DNA of 42,622 nucleotides from JBFELO01 sp041552055 (lineage in GTDB: Bacteria; Acidobacteriota; Thermoanaerobaculia; Thermoanaerobaculales; Sulfomarinibacteraceae): assembly GCA_041552055.1 (NCBI GenBank), contig JBFELO010000025.1:1-42622 (forward strand). The letters are read 5' to 3'. Of this stretch, positions 15,934 to 23,256 are shown piece by piece (positions within the stretch are counted from its first letter, which is position 1; every line of letters begins with the position of its first letter). The notes under the pieces are model-generated. The model was given only the letters and a program-made list of their open reading frames with translations, was not told the DNA's origin and made no database searches. Position numbers and translations under genes: made by a program.

Positions 15934-16359
15934 TTACCCGTCGGCGATTTCTGCATGCATGCGCTCGAGCAGGCCCGAGGCCTCGTCCGCGGACAGGGAG
16001 GTCGGCCGCCAGCCGATCCCGAGTCCGTCGGTTCCGAACTTTGGGATGATGTGGAAGTGCACGTGCATGACAACCTGGTGAGCCTCCGTGCCGTTGTTCT
16101 GGAGGATGTTGTAGGCGGTGGCTCCGGTCGCCTTGACGACCGCACGGCAGATTCGAGGAAGGACGCGTCCGACCGCGGCTGCGGAGGCGTCGCTGAGCTC
16201 GTGGAGGAACGGTTTCCGCTCCTTGGGGATCACCAGTGTGTGCCCTCGACTCAACGGCCCGATGTCGAGGAACGCGAGGACGTGATCGTCCTCGTACACA
16301 CGGTGGCACGGGATCTCTCCGGCGATGATCTTGTCAAAGACCGTTTCTTGCTCAGCCAC
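15934..16359 (-). CDS. HIT-family nucleotide hydrolase (HINT-like)
   Basis: The 141-residue cytoplasmic protein has the HIT triad HVHFH at 99-103 followed by IIP, and the N-terminal FDKIIAGEIPCHRVYEDD typical of HINT proteins. The family hydrolyses purine phosphoramidates or dinucleoside polyphosphates through a His nucleophile. I chose the GTG at 16359, which has GGAGGG upstream; the longer frame to 16419 lacks support. An insertion of about ten residues follows the triad (FGTDGLGIGW), as in bacterial HIT proteins. It is divergent from the SpoIIE-type phosphatase gene. Confidence 0.92.
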   Translation of the reverse strand: MAEQETVFDKIIAGEIPCHRVYEDDHVLAFLDIGPLSRGHTLVIPKERKPFLHELSDASAAAVGRVLPRICRAVVKATGATAYNILQNNGTEAHQVVMHVHFHIIPKFGTDGLGIGWRPTSLSADEASGLLERMHAEIADG

Positions 16360-16541
16360 TTTTCCCTCCCTACCCCACCGGTAAAGGGCGCCCGAGCGAG
16401 CCGCACGGCCGCTGGACATTCGGAGACCTGCCGATAGAACTGTCGCTAGATTCTAACCGATTTCGGCCAGCGAGTGTCCGATGCCTGGGCGATTACGAAC
16501 AATCCGATCGTGTCGTCGTACACTTCTGTTGAGGCCTCACC

Positions 16542-17684
16542 GTGTCGTTGGGCCTCCAAGAAAGAATGCCTCGATCACGTCGAAATCATCCGTTCAGGGA
16601 TTCTGTCCAGCGCTACACCGCGGGCCTGAGTTTACGTCAGGCTCATCGTGTGCTCGGCAGGGACGCGAGCCGCGCCTACCGGGTCTTGACCCGAGAGCAG
16701 GTCGATCGTGCGGAGCCGAAAGGAGCGGTGCGACGCCTGTGGCACCGGACGCGCATGTTGTTCCTCGGATTGTCCTACAAGCTGTCACCGCCACGTCGCA
16801 TCCTGTTCGCGGCATGCGTGGTGTTGGCAATCCTCGGGTTTCAGGGTCTGCGGTTCGAGGTGGAGGATCGGTTGGTTGCGATCGGTGGCGGGTCGCCGCT
16901 CCTTCTGGCGGCTTTCTGCGGATTGGTGTTTCTGCTCGTGCTGGAGCTGGCGGACCGAGTGCTCGTGCGCGACGAGCTGGAGGTGGCCCGTCAGCTCCAG
17001 CGGGAGCTTCTTCCGGCGGAACCGCCAGCGATCGACGGTTTCTCGTTCGCGTTTTCGTACCGGACCGCCAACACGATCGGCGGCGACTACTACGATTTTC
17101 TTCCGGTCGGGTCGAGCACGGTGGCAATCGTCGTGGCCGATGCGAGCGGTCACGGGATCGCCGCCGGTCTGCTGATGGCGATCGCCAACGCGACACTCAA
17201 GCTCGCGGTCGATCTGAATCCCAACCCGGAAGCGGTCGCGGATCTCATGAATCGTGTGCTCTATCGGACCGGCGGATCGCGCTCCTTCATGACCATGTTC
17301 TACGGACTGCTGGATCCGGCTTCTGGCCGTCTGGAGTACGTATCCGTGGGGCACCCCTATCCGCTGCTGAGGCGGGCATCGGGTGACCTCGAAGAGCTCG
17401 GGGTCGGCTGTCTGCCGCTCGGTGTCCGATCGTCGATCGCGCCCCGGCCCGGTGCCACCACGCTGTATCCGGGCGACCTGTTGATCATGTACACGGATGG
17501 TATTCCGGAGGCGCTCGACGAACAGGAAAACGCGTTCGGATTCGAGAGGCTCAGCTCCCTCGTGGCGTCGGGGGGAGGGGCGGCTTCGGTCCACGACCGG
17601 GCATTTGCTGCTCTCGACCAGTTCACCGAAGGGGCAATACAGCTCGACGACCGGAGCCTCGTGGTGATCGGTCGCGATCTCTGA
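16542..17684 (+). CDS. membrane-bound SpoIIE/RsbU-type PP2C serine phosphatase
   Basis: The 380-residue protein has a basic N-terminus, two hydrophobic helices at about 85-103 and 113-133, then a short coiled linker with EVARQLQRELLP. The PP2C-like SpoIIE domain spans about 165-378. Metal-binding motifs are present: GGDYYDF, ADASGHGIAAGLLMA, VSVGHPYPLL and LIMYTDGIPEA. Such phosphatases dephosphorylate anti-sigma-factor antagonists and so release sigma factors in partner-switching. No anti-sigma or STAS gene is next to it. The GTG start has GAGG seven bases upstream; an ATG at 16566 is an alternative. The active site looks complete. Confidence 0.9.
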   Translation: MSLGLQERMPRSRRNHPFRDSVQRYTAGLSLRQAHRVLGRDASRAYRVLTREQVDRAEPKGAVRRLWHRTRMLFLGLSYKLSPPRRILFAACVVLAILGFQGLRFEVEDRLVAIGGGSPLLLAAFCGLVFLLVLELADRVLVRDELEVARQLQRELLPAEPPAIDGFSFAFSYRTANTIGGDYYDFLPVGSSTVAIVVADASGHGIAAGLLMAIANATLKLAVDLNPNPEAVADLMNRVLYRTGGSRSFMTMFYGLLDPASGRLEYVSVGHPYPLLRRASGDLEELGVGCLPLGVRSSIAPRPGATTLYPGDLLIMYTDGIPEALDEQENAFGFERLSSLVASGGGAASVHDRAFAALDQFTEGAIQLDDRSLVVIGRDL

Positions 17685-17797
17685 GCCTGCTGAGCGTCAG
17701 GGGCGTGAGGGTGGCAGGGAATCGGGTGCGCGATGTGCCAGCACAGGGCATGACCGTGAAGCGTGGCCGTCCTCGGGGCGACGCGGCCGTGGAATGC

Positions 17798-17881
17798 CTA
17801 GGTCAGCACCAGGACAACCGCGGCTGCCCAGAGAGCGACGGCGAGGAGCAATCGGACAGAATCACGGGACATCGCTTTCAT
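17798..17881 (-). CDS. candidate 27-residue single-helix membrane peptide
   Basis: An ATG at 17881 has GGAGAGG a few bases upstream and opens a 27-codon frame ending in TAG. The peptide starts with a basic MKAMSRDSVR segment and continues as one hydrophobic helix (LLLAVALWAAAVVLVLT), the shape of bacterial small membrane proteins. It lies in the gap between the phosphatase and the aldolase genes and would be divergent from the latter. A good ribosome site and a sharp helix favour a real gene, but a chance frame of this length is easily found in GC-rich DNA, and only conservation could decide. Confidence 0.35.
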   Translation of the reverse strand: MKAMSRDSVRLLLAVALWAAAVVLVLT

Positions 17882-17929
17882 CCACCTCTCCGATCGGAAC
17901 CGCTCGGTCGGTGGTCGACCGTCTTCAGT

Positions 17930-17944
17930 TCCGGATTGTCCGGA
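17930..17944. promoter_or_regulatory. TCCGGA-TTG-TCCGGA inverted repeat
   Basis: Two copies of the palindrome TCCGGA separated by three bases lie 33 bases before the aldolase start and 49 bases before the small-peptide start. The position between divergent starts suits an operator. Nothing identifies a cognate regulator. Confidence 0.3.
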
Positions 17945-17976
17945 GTTTGATACATCCGTGAGATGATGCTCCCTCG

Positions 17977-18825
17977 ATGATTGGGACAGTCCGAACCGTG
18001 GCGCCGGTGCCGACGCCGCTCGACGGCACCGGACAGGTTGACGCTGCCAGTCTGACGCGGCACCTCGGCTGGCTTGCGCGAGAGGGTCTCGACGGCGCCC
18101 TGATCCTCGGCACGAACGGCGAGTTCCCGTCATTCTCGGTCGACGAGCGCCTCCGTATCGCGGAGCAGGCGGCTGCGGCCGCATCCGGGCTGAAGCTGTT
18201 GTTGGGCGTCGGTTCCTGCGCGCTGAGCGAGGTCCACGAGTTGGCTCGGCGAGCGCCGGGGTGGGGGTACCTGGGGGTCCTGTGCCCGCCGCCGTTCTAC
18301 TTCCGTGCGGCTCCGGTGGATGGGATCGCCGAGTTCTTCACAAGAGTCCTCGACCAGTCTTCGTTGCCGGTGCTGCTCTACCATATTCCACAGGTGACGG
18401 GGGTCCCGATCAGCGATGCTCTGTTGGACGCCATCGGGGAGCACGCCAACCTGGCGGGGGTCAAGGACAGCACGGGTGACGAGTTCGAACTGGTGCGGCT
18501 GACCGGCCGCCTGCGTGGTCGATCCTACTACGTGGGGAACGACAAGCTGGTGAGGAGGTGCCTCGAGGCCGGAGGGGCCGGCAGCATCTCGGCGGCAGCC
18601 AGCGTCGTGCCGAGCCTGGTCATGGCGGCGGGGAGGAATCCGGTGCAGCAATCGAGGCTGACCGCTGTGCGGGACCTGCTCGAGGAGTATGATCTCGGGG
18701 CAGCGGTCAAGGCGATATTGCGTCGGAACGGGTTTGGAGAGTACACAACCAGGCCGCCGTTGTTGGGCCTGGACCAAGCGCGGGAGGAGGAGCTCCTCGA
18801 GCGGTTTGGTGAATTCCTCGGGTGA
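17977..18825 (+). CDS. DapA/NanA-family class I aldolase
   Basis: The 282-residue TIM barrel has the Schiff-base lysine in GVKDSTGD (about residue 158) and the catalytic tyrosine in LLYHIP (about 130). The N-terminal motif is GTNGEFPSFS, where true DapA usually has GTTGE. Family members cleave or form pyruvate aldols: dihydrodipicolinate, sialic acid, 2-keto-3-deoxygluconate and others. The N variant and lack of lysine-biosynthesis neighbours make a sugar-acid or hydroxyproline-type substrate as likely as dihydrodipicolinate. No strong ribosome site precedes the ATG. It converges on the oxidoreductase gene with three bases between stops. Confidence 0.85.
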   Translation: MIGTVRTVAPVPTPLDGTGQVDAASLTRHLGWLAREGLDGALILGTNGEFPSFSVDERLRIAEQAAAAASGLKLLLGVGSCALSEVHELARRAPGWGYLGVLCPPPFYFRAAPVDGIAEFFTRVLDQSSLPVLLYHIPQVTGVPISDALLDAIGEHANLAGVKDSTGDEFELVRLTGRLRGRSYYVGNDKLVRRCLEAGGAGSISAAASVVPSLVMAAGRNPVQQSRLTAVRDLLEEYDLGAAVKAILRRNGFGEYTTRPPLLGLDQAREEELLERFGEFLG

Positions 18826-18828
18826 CTC

Positions 18829-19809
18829 TCACTCCATCGTGAGCACGATCTTGCCGAAGATTTCTCCCGCCGCCAGTAGGCGGTGCGCTTCGCTGGCCCT
18901 GTCCAACGGCAGGACTCGGTCGACGACCGGAGCGATGGTCCCCGAGCTGATCGCATCCCCGAATTCATTGATGAACCGGTCGATGATCCGGCCCTTTTCG
19001 TCGGCACTACGGACGCGTAGCGTGGAGCCGACGAGGGTCAGCCGTCGCCGGAGTAGGAGGCCGAGATCGAGCTCGGTCTTCGCCCCACCCATCAACCCGA
19101 TCACAACCAGCCGACCGCCCGGCATCAACACGCTCAAATTGCGATCGAGGTACGGGGCCCCGATGCAGTCGAGAACGACATCCACGCCTCGTCCTCCCGT
19201 GAGTTCAAGCGTGCGCTCGACGAAATCCTCCGTACGGTAGTTGAACGCGGCGCGGGCTCCGAGTTCGCGGCATCTGTGGCAGCGCTCATCGGTCCCGGCT
19301 GTGGCCAGCGCGGCTGCACCATCCGAGGCGGCAAGCTGAATGGCCGCGGAACCGACGCCTCCGCTGCCTCCGTGGATCAGCGCTGAGCCCCCGGGTCCGA
19401 GGCCACCCAGCAGGAAGAGGTTGAGAAATGCCGTCAGGAACGCCTCGGGGAGTCCACCGGCCGCCGCATCGTCCAGCTGGGGAGGCGCCATCATGGCGCA
19501 CCGGGCATCGACCGCGACCTGTTCCGCGTAGCCACCGCCTGTGAGCAGCGCCATAACACAATCGCCGATCCTGAAACGGTCCACCCGTTCTCCGACTTCG
19601 GTCACAGTTCCTGCGCACTCGAGTCCCAGGATTGTGGATGCGCCCGGAGGCGGGGGGTAGAGCCCTCCTCTCTGGAGGAGGTCGGCGCGGTTCACGCCAG
19701 CCGCACGGACGGCGACGCGAATCTCGTCGGCGGCCAGCTCCGGTGCTGGAACCTCGTCGACGTGGAGGACGTTCTCGTCCCCGTGTTGGTCGTAGACAAC
19801 AGCTTTCAT
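18829..19809 (-). CDS. zinc-independent quinone oxidoreductase (MDR superfamily)
   Basis: The 326-residue protein has the GroES-like N-terminal domain (VRAAGVNRADLLQRGGLYPPPPG) and a Rossmann domain with the NADPH loop HGGSGGVGSAAIQLA near 150. There are no structural or catalytic zinc cysteines. This matches the QOR/PIG3 group that reduces quinones with NADPH. The ATG at 19809 gives the expected MKAVVYDQHG start. The upstream minus-strand sequence lacks a GGAGG, so translation initiation may be weak or leaderless. The start is divergent from the M29 peptidase gene, with about 100 bp shared between them. Confidence 0.92.
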   Translation of the reverse strand: MKAVVYDQHGDENVLHVDEVPAPELAADEIRVAVRAAGVNRADLLQRGGLYPPPPGASTILGLECAGTVTEVGERVDRFRIGDCVMALLTGGGYAEQVAVDARCAMMAPPQLDDAAAGGLPEAFLTAFLNLFLLGGLGPGGSALIHGGSGGVGSAAIQLAASDGAAALATAGTDERCHRCRELGARAAFNYRTEDFVERTLELTGGRGVDVVLDCIGAPYLDRNLSVLMPGGRLVVIGLMGGAKTELDLGLLLRRRLTLVGSTLRVRSADEKGRIIDRFINEFGDAISSGTIAPVVDRVLPLDRASEAHRLLAAGEIFGKIVLTME

Positions 19810-19909
19810 GGAAGGAGGATATACCGACGGGCGCAACCCCGCATCCGTATGCCGTACGGGACGAGACAGGTACAATGTCGGCCGCCGTTGTGGCGGCGTG
19901 GAGGTCATC

Positions 19910-21103
19910 GTGCAGGAAGTGACAATCTCGGACGATCATCTCGAGACCTGGGCCCGGTACCTGCTCGACCACTCGCTCGGAGGGATCACGCCGTCCGACC
20001 GGGTCATGATCAAGGGCGAGCGCATATGTTGGCCGCTGATGGAGGTGCTGGAGCGGCGGATCATCGAGGCTGGAGCAGCCCCCGATGTGTATCTGATCCC
20101 TCCCAACAATGATCGCGGACGAGTGTGGTCCGCCGCCATGGGCCGCGTCGGAACGACTCAGCAGATGGGACGAATCCCGGACTGGCACCGCGACCGCTAC
20201 GAGTCGATGACCAAGTACGTCGAGGTGCTCGGCGGCGAGGATCCGAGCCGGTACATGGGCCTGGAAGCGGGCCAACTCCAGGCGCTCGCCGCTTCGGATC
20301 GACCGTTCGCGGACGTCCGGATCTCGAAACCGTGGGTGATCACCCTGTATCCGACCCCGGCGTTCGCCGAACTCGAACGGATGGACCTGGAGGAGTACTC
20401 CGACTTCATCGTGCGTGCCTCGACGACGGATCCGAGGCCGCTGCTCGAGGCGGAAGAAGCGATCGAGCCGGTTTTCGCGTCGGGACAGACGATGACGATC
20501 GTGACCGAACACCCGCGGGAGGGAAGGCCGCTCGAGTTGAAGCTCGACATCTCCCTTGGCAGGCCGGTCCTGTCGTACGGACTCCGCAACTTCCCGGACG
20601 GAGAGATCTTCACGAGCCCGGATGCGCGGGCGTCCGAGGGAGAGGTGTTCGTCGATCTTCCGGTCAACTACGGCGGGCACGATATCCGAGGCATCTATCT
20701 CAGATTCGTCGACGGCCGGATCGTCGACCACTGCGCTGACGAGGGGCACGACCATCTGGCTGCAATCATCGAGACCGACGATGGCTCCAGGAGGCTGGGC
20801 GAGGTGGCTCTGGGCATGAATCCCGGCCTCGATCGGGTGCTCAAGCACCCGCTCTTCGTCGAGAAGGTGGGCGGCACCCTGCACATCGCGATCGGGACCA
20901 GCTACGAGGAATGCTTCGTCGATGACCCGGGTTCCGAGTCGGGGAAGACGCGGATCGCGGAGCTGGAAACCATCGGCGCGCTCAATCGGTCGGCGCAGCA
21001 CGTTGACATCGTGACCGATTTCCGGCCCGGTGGCTGCGGTCGTCGAGTCGAGATCGACGGCATCGAGCTGGTGCCGCGGGATGGCTCCTGGGTGACGACC
21101 TAG
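19910..21103 (+). CDS. M29 family (thermophilic) aminopeptidase
   Basis: The 397-residue enzyme belongs to the AmpS/AmpT/PepS family, cytoplasmic aminopeptidases with a two-metal site. The ligand-bearing segments are present: NFPDGEIFTSP, RRLGEVALGMNP, a His in KHPLFVEKVGGTLHIAIG, and the HxD of AQHVDIV. I chose the GTG at 19910, which has GGAGG six bases upstream; the long frame before it has no start signal. A TACAAT -10 candidate is at 19871-19876 without a clear -35. It releases N-terminal residues from peptides and fits the peptide-consuming lifestyle suggested by the other peptidases. The ClpX-like gene follows after 47 bases. Confidence 0.9.
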   Translation: MQEVTISDDHLETWARYLLDHSLGGITPSDRVMIKGERICWPLMEVLERRIIEAGAAPDVYLIPPNNDRGRVWSAAMGRVGTTQQMGRIPDWHRDRYESMTKYVEVLGGEDPSRYMGLEAGQLQALAASDRPFADVRISKPWVITLYPTPAFAELERMDLEEYSDFIVRASTTDPRPLLEAEEAIEPVFASGQTMTIVTEHPREGRPLELKLDISLGRPVLSYGLRNFPDGEIFTSPDARASEGEVFVDLPVNYGGHDIRGIYLRFVDGRIVDHCADEGHDHLAAIIETDDGSRRLGEVALGMNPGLDRVLKHPLFVEKVGGTLHIAIGTSYEECFVDDPGSESGKTRIAELETIGALNRSAQHVDIVTDFRPGGCGRRVEIDGIELVPRDGSWVTT

Positions 21104-21150
21104 TAGTCGAGACCATTCGAAGGCCGTGGACGTGTCTGAAGGAGGCACTG

Positions 21151-22314
21151 ATGACGGAAGTGGAGGCGACGCCCGATACAGAACCGGGAGCCGGAGGTCG
21201 CTCGCTCGAGGAGATCACTCCGCCGCGCATTCTCGAGGAGCTCCGAAAAGGCGTCCTCGGGCAGAACGCGGCTTTGAGATTCGTGTCGGTCGCGCTGTAC
21301 AAGCACACCACCGGGAAGGTGCCGGGGAACATCCTGTTGATCGGCAACTCGGGTACGGGCAAGACAACCATCATGAACAACATCCAGCGGATGTACCATG
21401 ACGTTCCCGAGTACCGGCCGTTTCGGGCGATGACGATCCTCAACGCCAACCTGCTCGTGGACGCGGAACGGATGGAGTTCCAGCCCGAACGGCTGTTCGC
21501 TGCCGTCGAACAGCGGGCGCGGGCACTCGTCGGATCCAACGCGAGCCCCGACGACCTCAAACGGACCATGGAGCGAGCGACGATCTGCATCGACGAGATC
21601 GACAAGATGTCGTCGATCGTGGCCGGAAAACCCAACCCTATCGGCGTGGTGCTCCAACAGGGTTTGCTGACCCTGATGGAAGGGGAATTGGTCGCGTACC
21701 GCACGTTCGCAAACGTCGATGGTGAGGAGCGCGCGGTCACCATCAACATCGACACCAGTCACATGATGTTCATCTGTGGCGGCGCGTTCGAGGGCCTGTA
21801 CGACCAGGTCTACCTCCGGGTGGTCAATCCGGGGAGTGGGGAAAAGCTCAAGTCCCAGGCGATACAGACCGCGGACGGTCAGGTCCGGATCGAGACCAGG
21901 TTTGCGCTCGTCGATTTTCTCAAGCCCGAAGACCTGTTCGAGTACGGAATGGTCCCGCAGTTCATGTCCAGGTTCGACAACGTCGTGCTGCTCCGAGACC
22001 TGGACGTTCGGGTACTCAAGGACATTCTGCTCGAGTCGCTCGACTCGCCCTTCAACCGGTCGAAACGGTACTTCGAGGTGATGGATATTTCGCTCGAGAT
22101 GGATGATCTGGCGGCGGCCATCATCGCCGAGGAGGCGGAGAAGAACACCAGGACCGGGGCCCGGGCACTGCGGACGACGTTTGGCCGTATCATCAACCGC
22201 CTCGAGTTCGACCCGTGGCAGCACGACGGGCTCGAGAAGCTGCCGGATGGGCGCCATCGTCTGCGGATCACCGCGGACATGGCTCGGAGTGCCGTCGCCG
22301 CGCGTACCGGTTAA
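21151..22314 (+). CDS. ClpX-like AAA+ ATPase lacking zinc domain, pore loop and ClpP loop
   Basis: The 387-residue protein has a ClpX-type AAA+ module: Walker A GNSGTGKT (65-72), Walker B ICIDEID (about 145-151), FICGGAFEGL, VPQFMSRFDNVV (box VII region with the Arg finger) and sensor 2 TGARALRT. It lacks the N-terminal zinc domain of ClpX. The pore-1 motif GYVG is replaced by NLLVDAERMEF, and the IGF loop that docks on ClpP is replaced by a different insert (VNPGSGEK). It is therefore probably not a ClpXP unfoldase but a related remodelling ATPase. A strong GAAGGAGG ribosome site precedes the ATG. It may be co-transcribed with the M29 aminopeptidase 47 bases upstream. Confidence 0.85.
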   Translation: MTEVEATPDTEPGAGGRSLEEITPPRILEELRKGVLGQNAALRFVSVALYKHTTGKVPGNILLIGNSGTGKTTIMNNIQRMYHDVPEYRPFRAMTILNANLLVDAERMEFQPERLFAAVEQRARALVGSNASPDDLKRTMERATICIDEIDKMSSIVAGKPNPIGVVLQQGLLTLMEGELVAYRTFANVDGEERAVTINIDTSHMMFICGGAFEGLYDQVYLRVVNPGSGEKLKSQAIQTADGQVRIETRFALVDFLKPEDLFEYGMVPQFMSRFDNVVLLRDLDVRVLKDILLESLDSPFNRSKRYFEVMDISLEMDDLAAAIIAEEAEKNTRTGARALRTTFGRIINRLEFDPWQHDGLEKLPDGRHRLRITADMARSAVAARTG

Positions 22315-22507
22315 CTGGAATCACGCCTCTCCCCGCACCTCAGATTCCTTATATTCCCCCTCCCGTTTCCGGCCGTCGTTCCCTCACGCGCGCAGAGACC
22401 GCTATGTTTCAGTCAGGTGGAACGGCGAAGCGAGAGTCCCGGTGTTTTGCGAACGGGTACGAATTGAGGGACGACCTGACTCGAAGGGACAGCCGCGAGC
22501 CGGGGTG

Positions 22508-22537
22508 TTCACCGGTCGGGAGGATGTTCGGTACACT
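22508..22537 (+). promoter_or_regulatory. candidate promoter of the macro-like gene
   Basis: TTCACC (22508-22513) and TACACT (22532-22537) each match four of six consensus positions and are 18 bp apart. Transcription would begin about 20 bases before the proposed TTG start. This placement is one reason the upstream reading-frame extension is not taken as coding. Confidence 0.35.
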
Positions 22538-22562
22538 GGTGGGGAGGCCAGGGGAGTCCTCC

Positions 22563-23246
22563 TTGACGCAGAATTGGTCATTTCGCTTAGACCTCGATCT
22601 CAGAGACTCGCTCGATCGTCGGCTTCGGCCGGACGCGCTGGTCGTGCAGGAGGATCGAAACCTCGTCATGGGTGGTCAGGCGATCCTCGACCTCGACAGC
22701 GAGGATGACCTCGACTCGGCGTACCTGGCGGGGCGGGACCACCGACCCATACCGTTGGGCCAGTTCCTGCTGCTGCGGGAGCGGGCGAACATGCCGTACT
22801 GCACCTACCAGGCTGTCGTGCACGACTTCGAGCTCGAGCCGACATGCCGTCCGGGAGACGTGCGGCGCAGTCTGACGGGGATTGTCGGCGATGCCGCCGG
22901 CCGTGGCCTCCAGACCCTCGCCTCTGAGCCACTGGGAGAATGGAGAGGCCGGGGCCTCAACGTGGAGGAAGTGGTCGATGCGTTCGACTCAGCGATCCTC
23001 GAGTCGAGCCTGGTGCTGGACGTGCCGTTTCGACTGATACTGCTGCTCGACGGCATGGATCAACTCGAGGAGGTTTCTCACCTCCTGCGGTCACGCGTAC
23101 TCGCACGGGCGAGCCGGAGCTTTCGCACAGTTTCCGACAATGCGGCGGTCGTCGAGGTTCGCAGCGAGGAACGCAGGTTCCACTTCCGATTTGTGCCAGG
23201 GACTCTTTCCGGGTACCTTGTGACACGACTCGACGTTCTGGCGTGA
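22563..23246 (+). CDS. unknown protein, possibly a divergent macro-domain fold
   Basis: I propose the TTG at 22563, preceded by AGGGGAG, giving 227 residues; the frame is open further upstream but that part looks non-coding. The pattern DALVVQEDRNLVMGGQAI, then a His-containing strand (YQAVVHDFE), a helix with GIVGDAAGRGLQTLASEPLGEWRGRG and a following helix resembles the second half of macro domains (ADP-ribose binding). The signature residues are poorly kept, so this is a tentative fold guess. There is no signal peptide. The gene is directly followed, after ten bases, by the FHA-containing regulator, so the two are almost surely co-expressed. Confidence 0.6.
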   Translation: MTQNWSFRLDLDLRDSLDRRLRPDALVVQEDRNLVMGGQAILDLDSEDDLDSAYLAGRDHRPIPLGQFLLLRERANMPYCTYQAVVHDFELEPTCRPGDVRRSLTGIVGDAAGRGLQTLASEPLGEWRGRGLNVEEVVDAFDSAILESSLVLDVPFRLILLLDGMDQLEEVSHLLRSRVLARASRSFRTVSDNAAVVEVRSEERRFHFRFVPGTLSGYLVTRLDVLA

Positions 23247-23256
23247 GAGGGGATTG

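Noticed and set aside
19286..21148. 620-codon minus-strand frame opposite the M29 aminopeptidase
   Set aside because: The M29 metal-ligand motifs are on the plus strand; the antisense frame has no recognisable domain.
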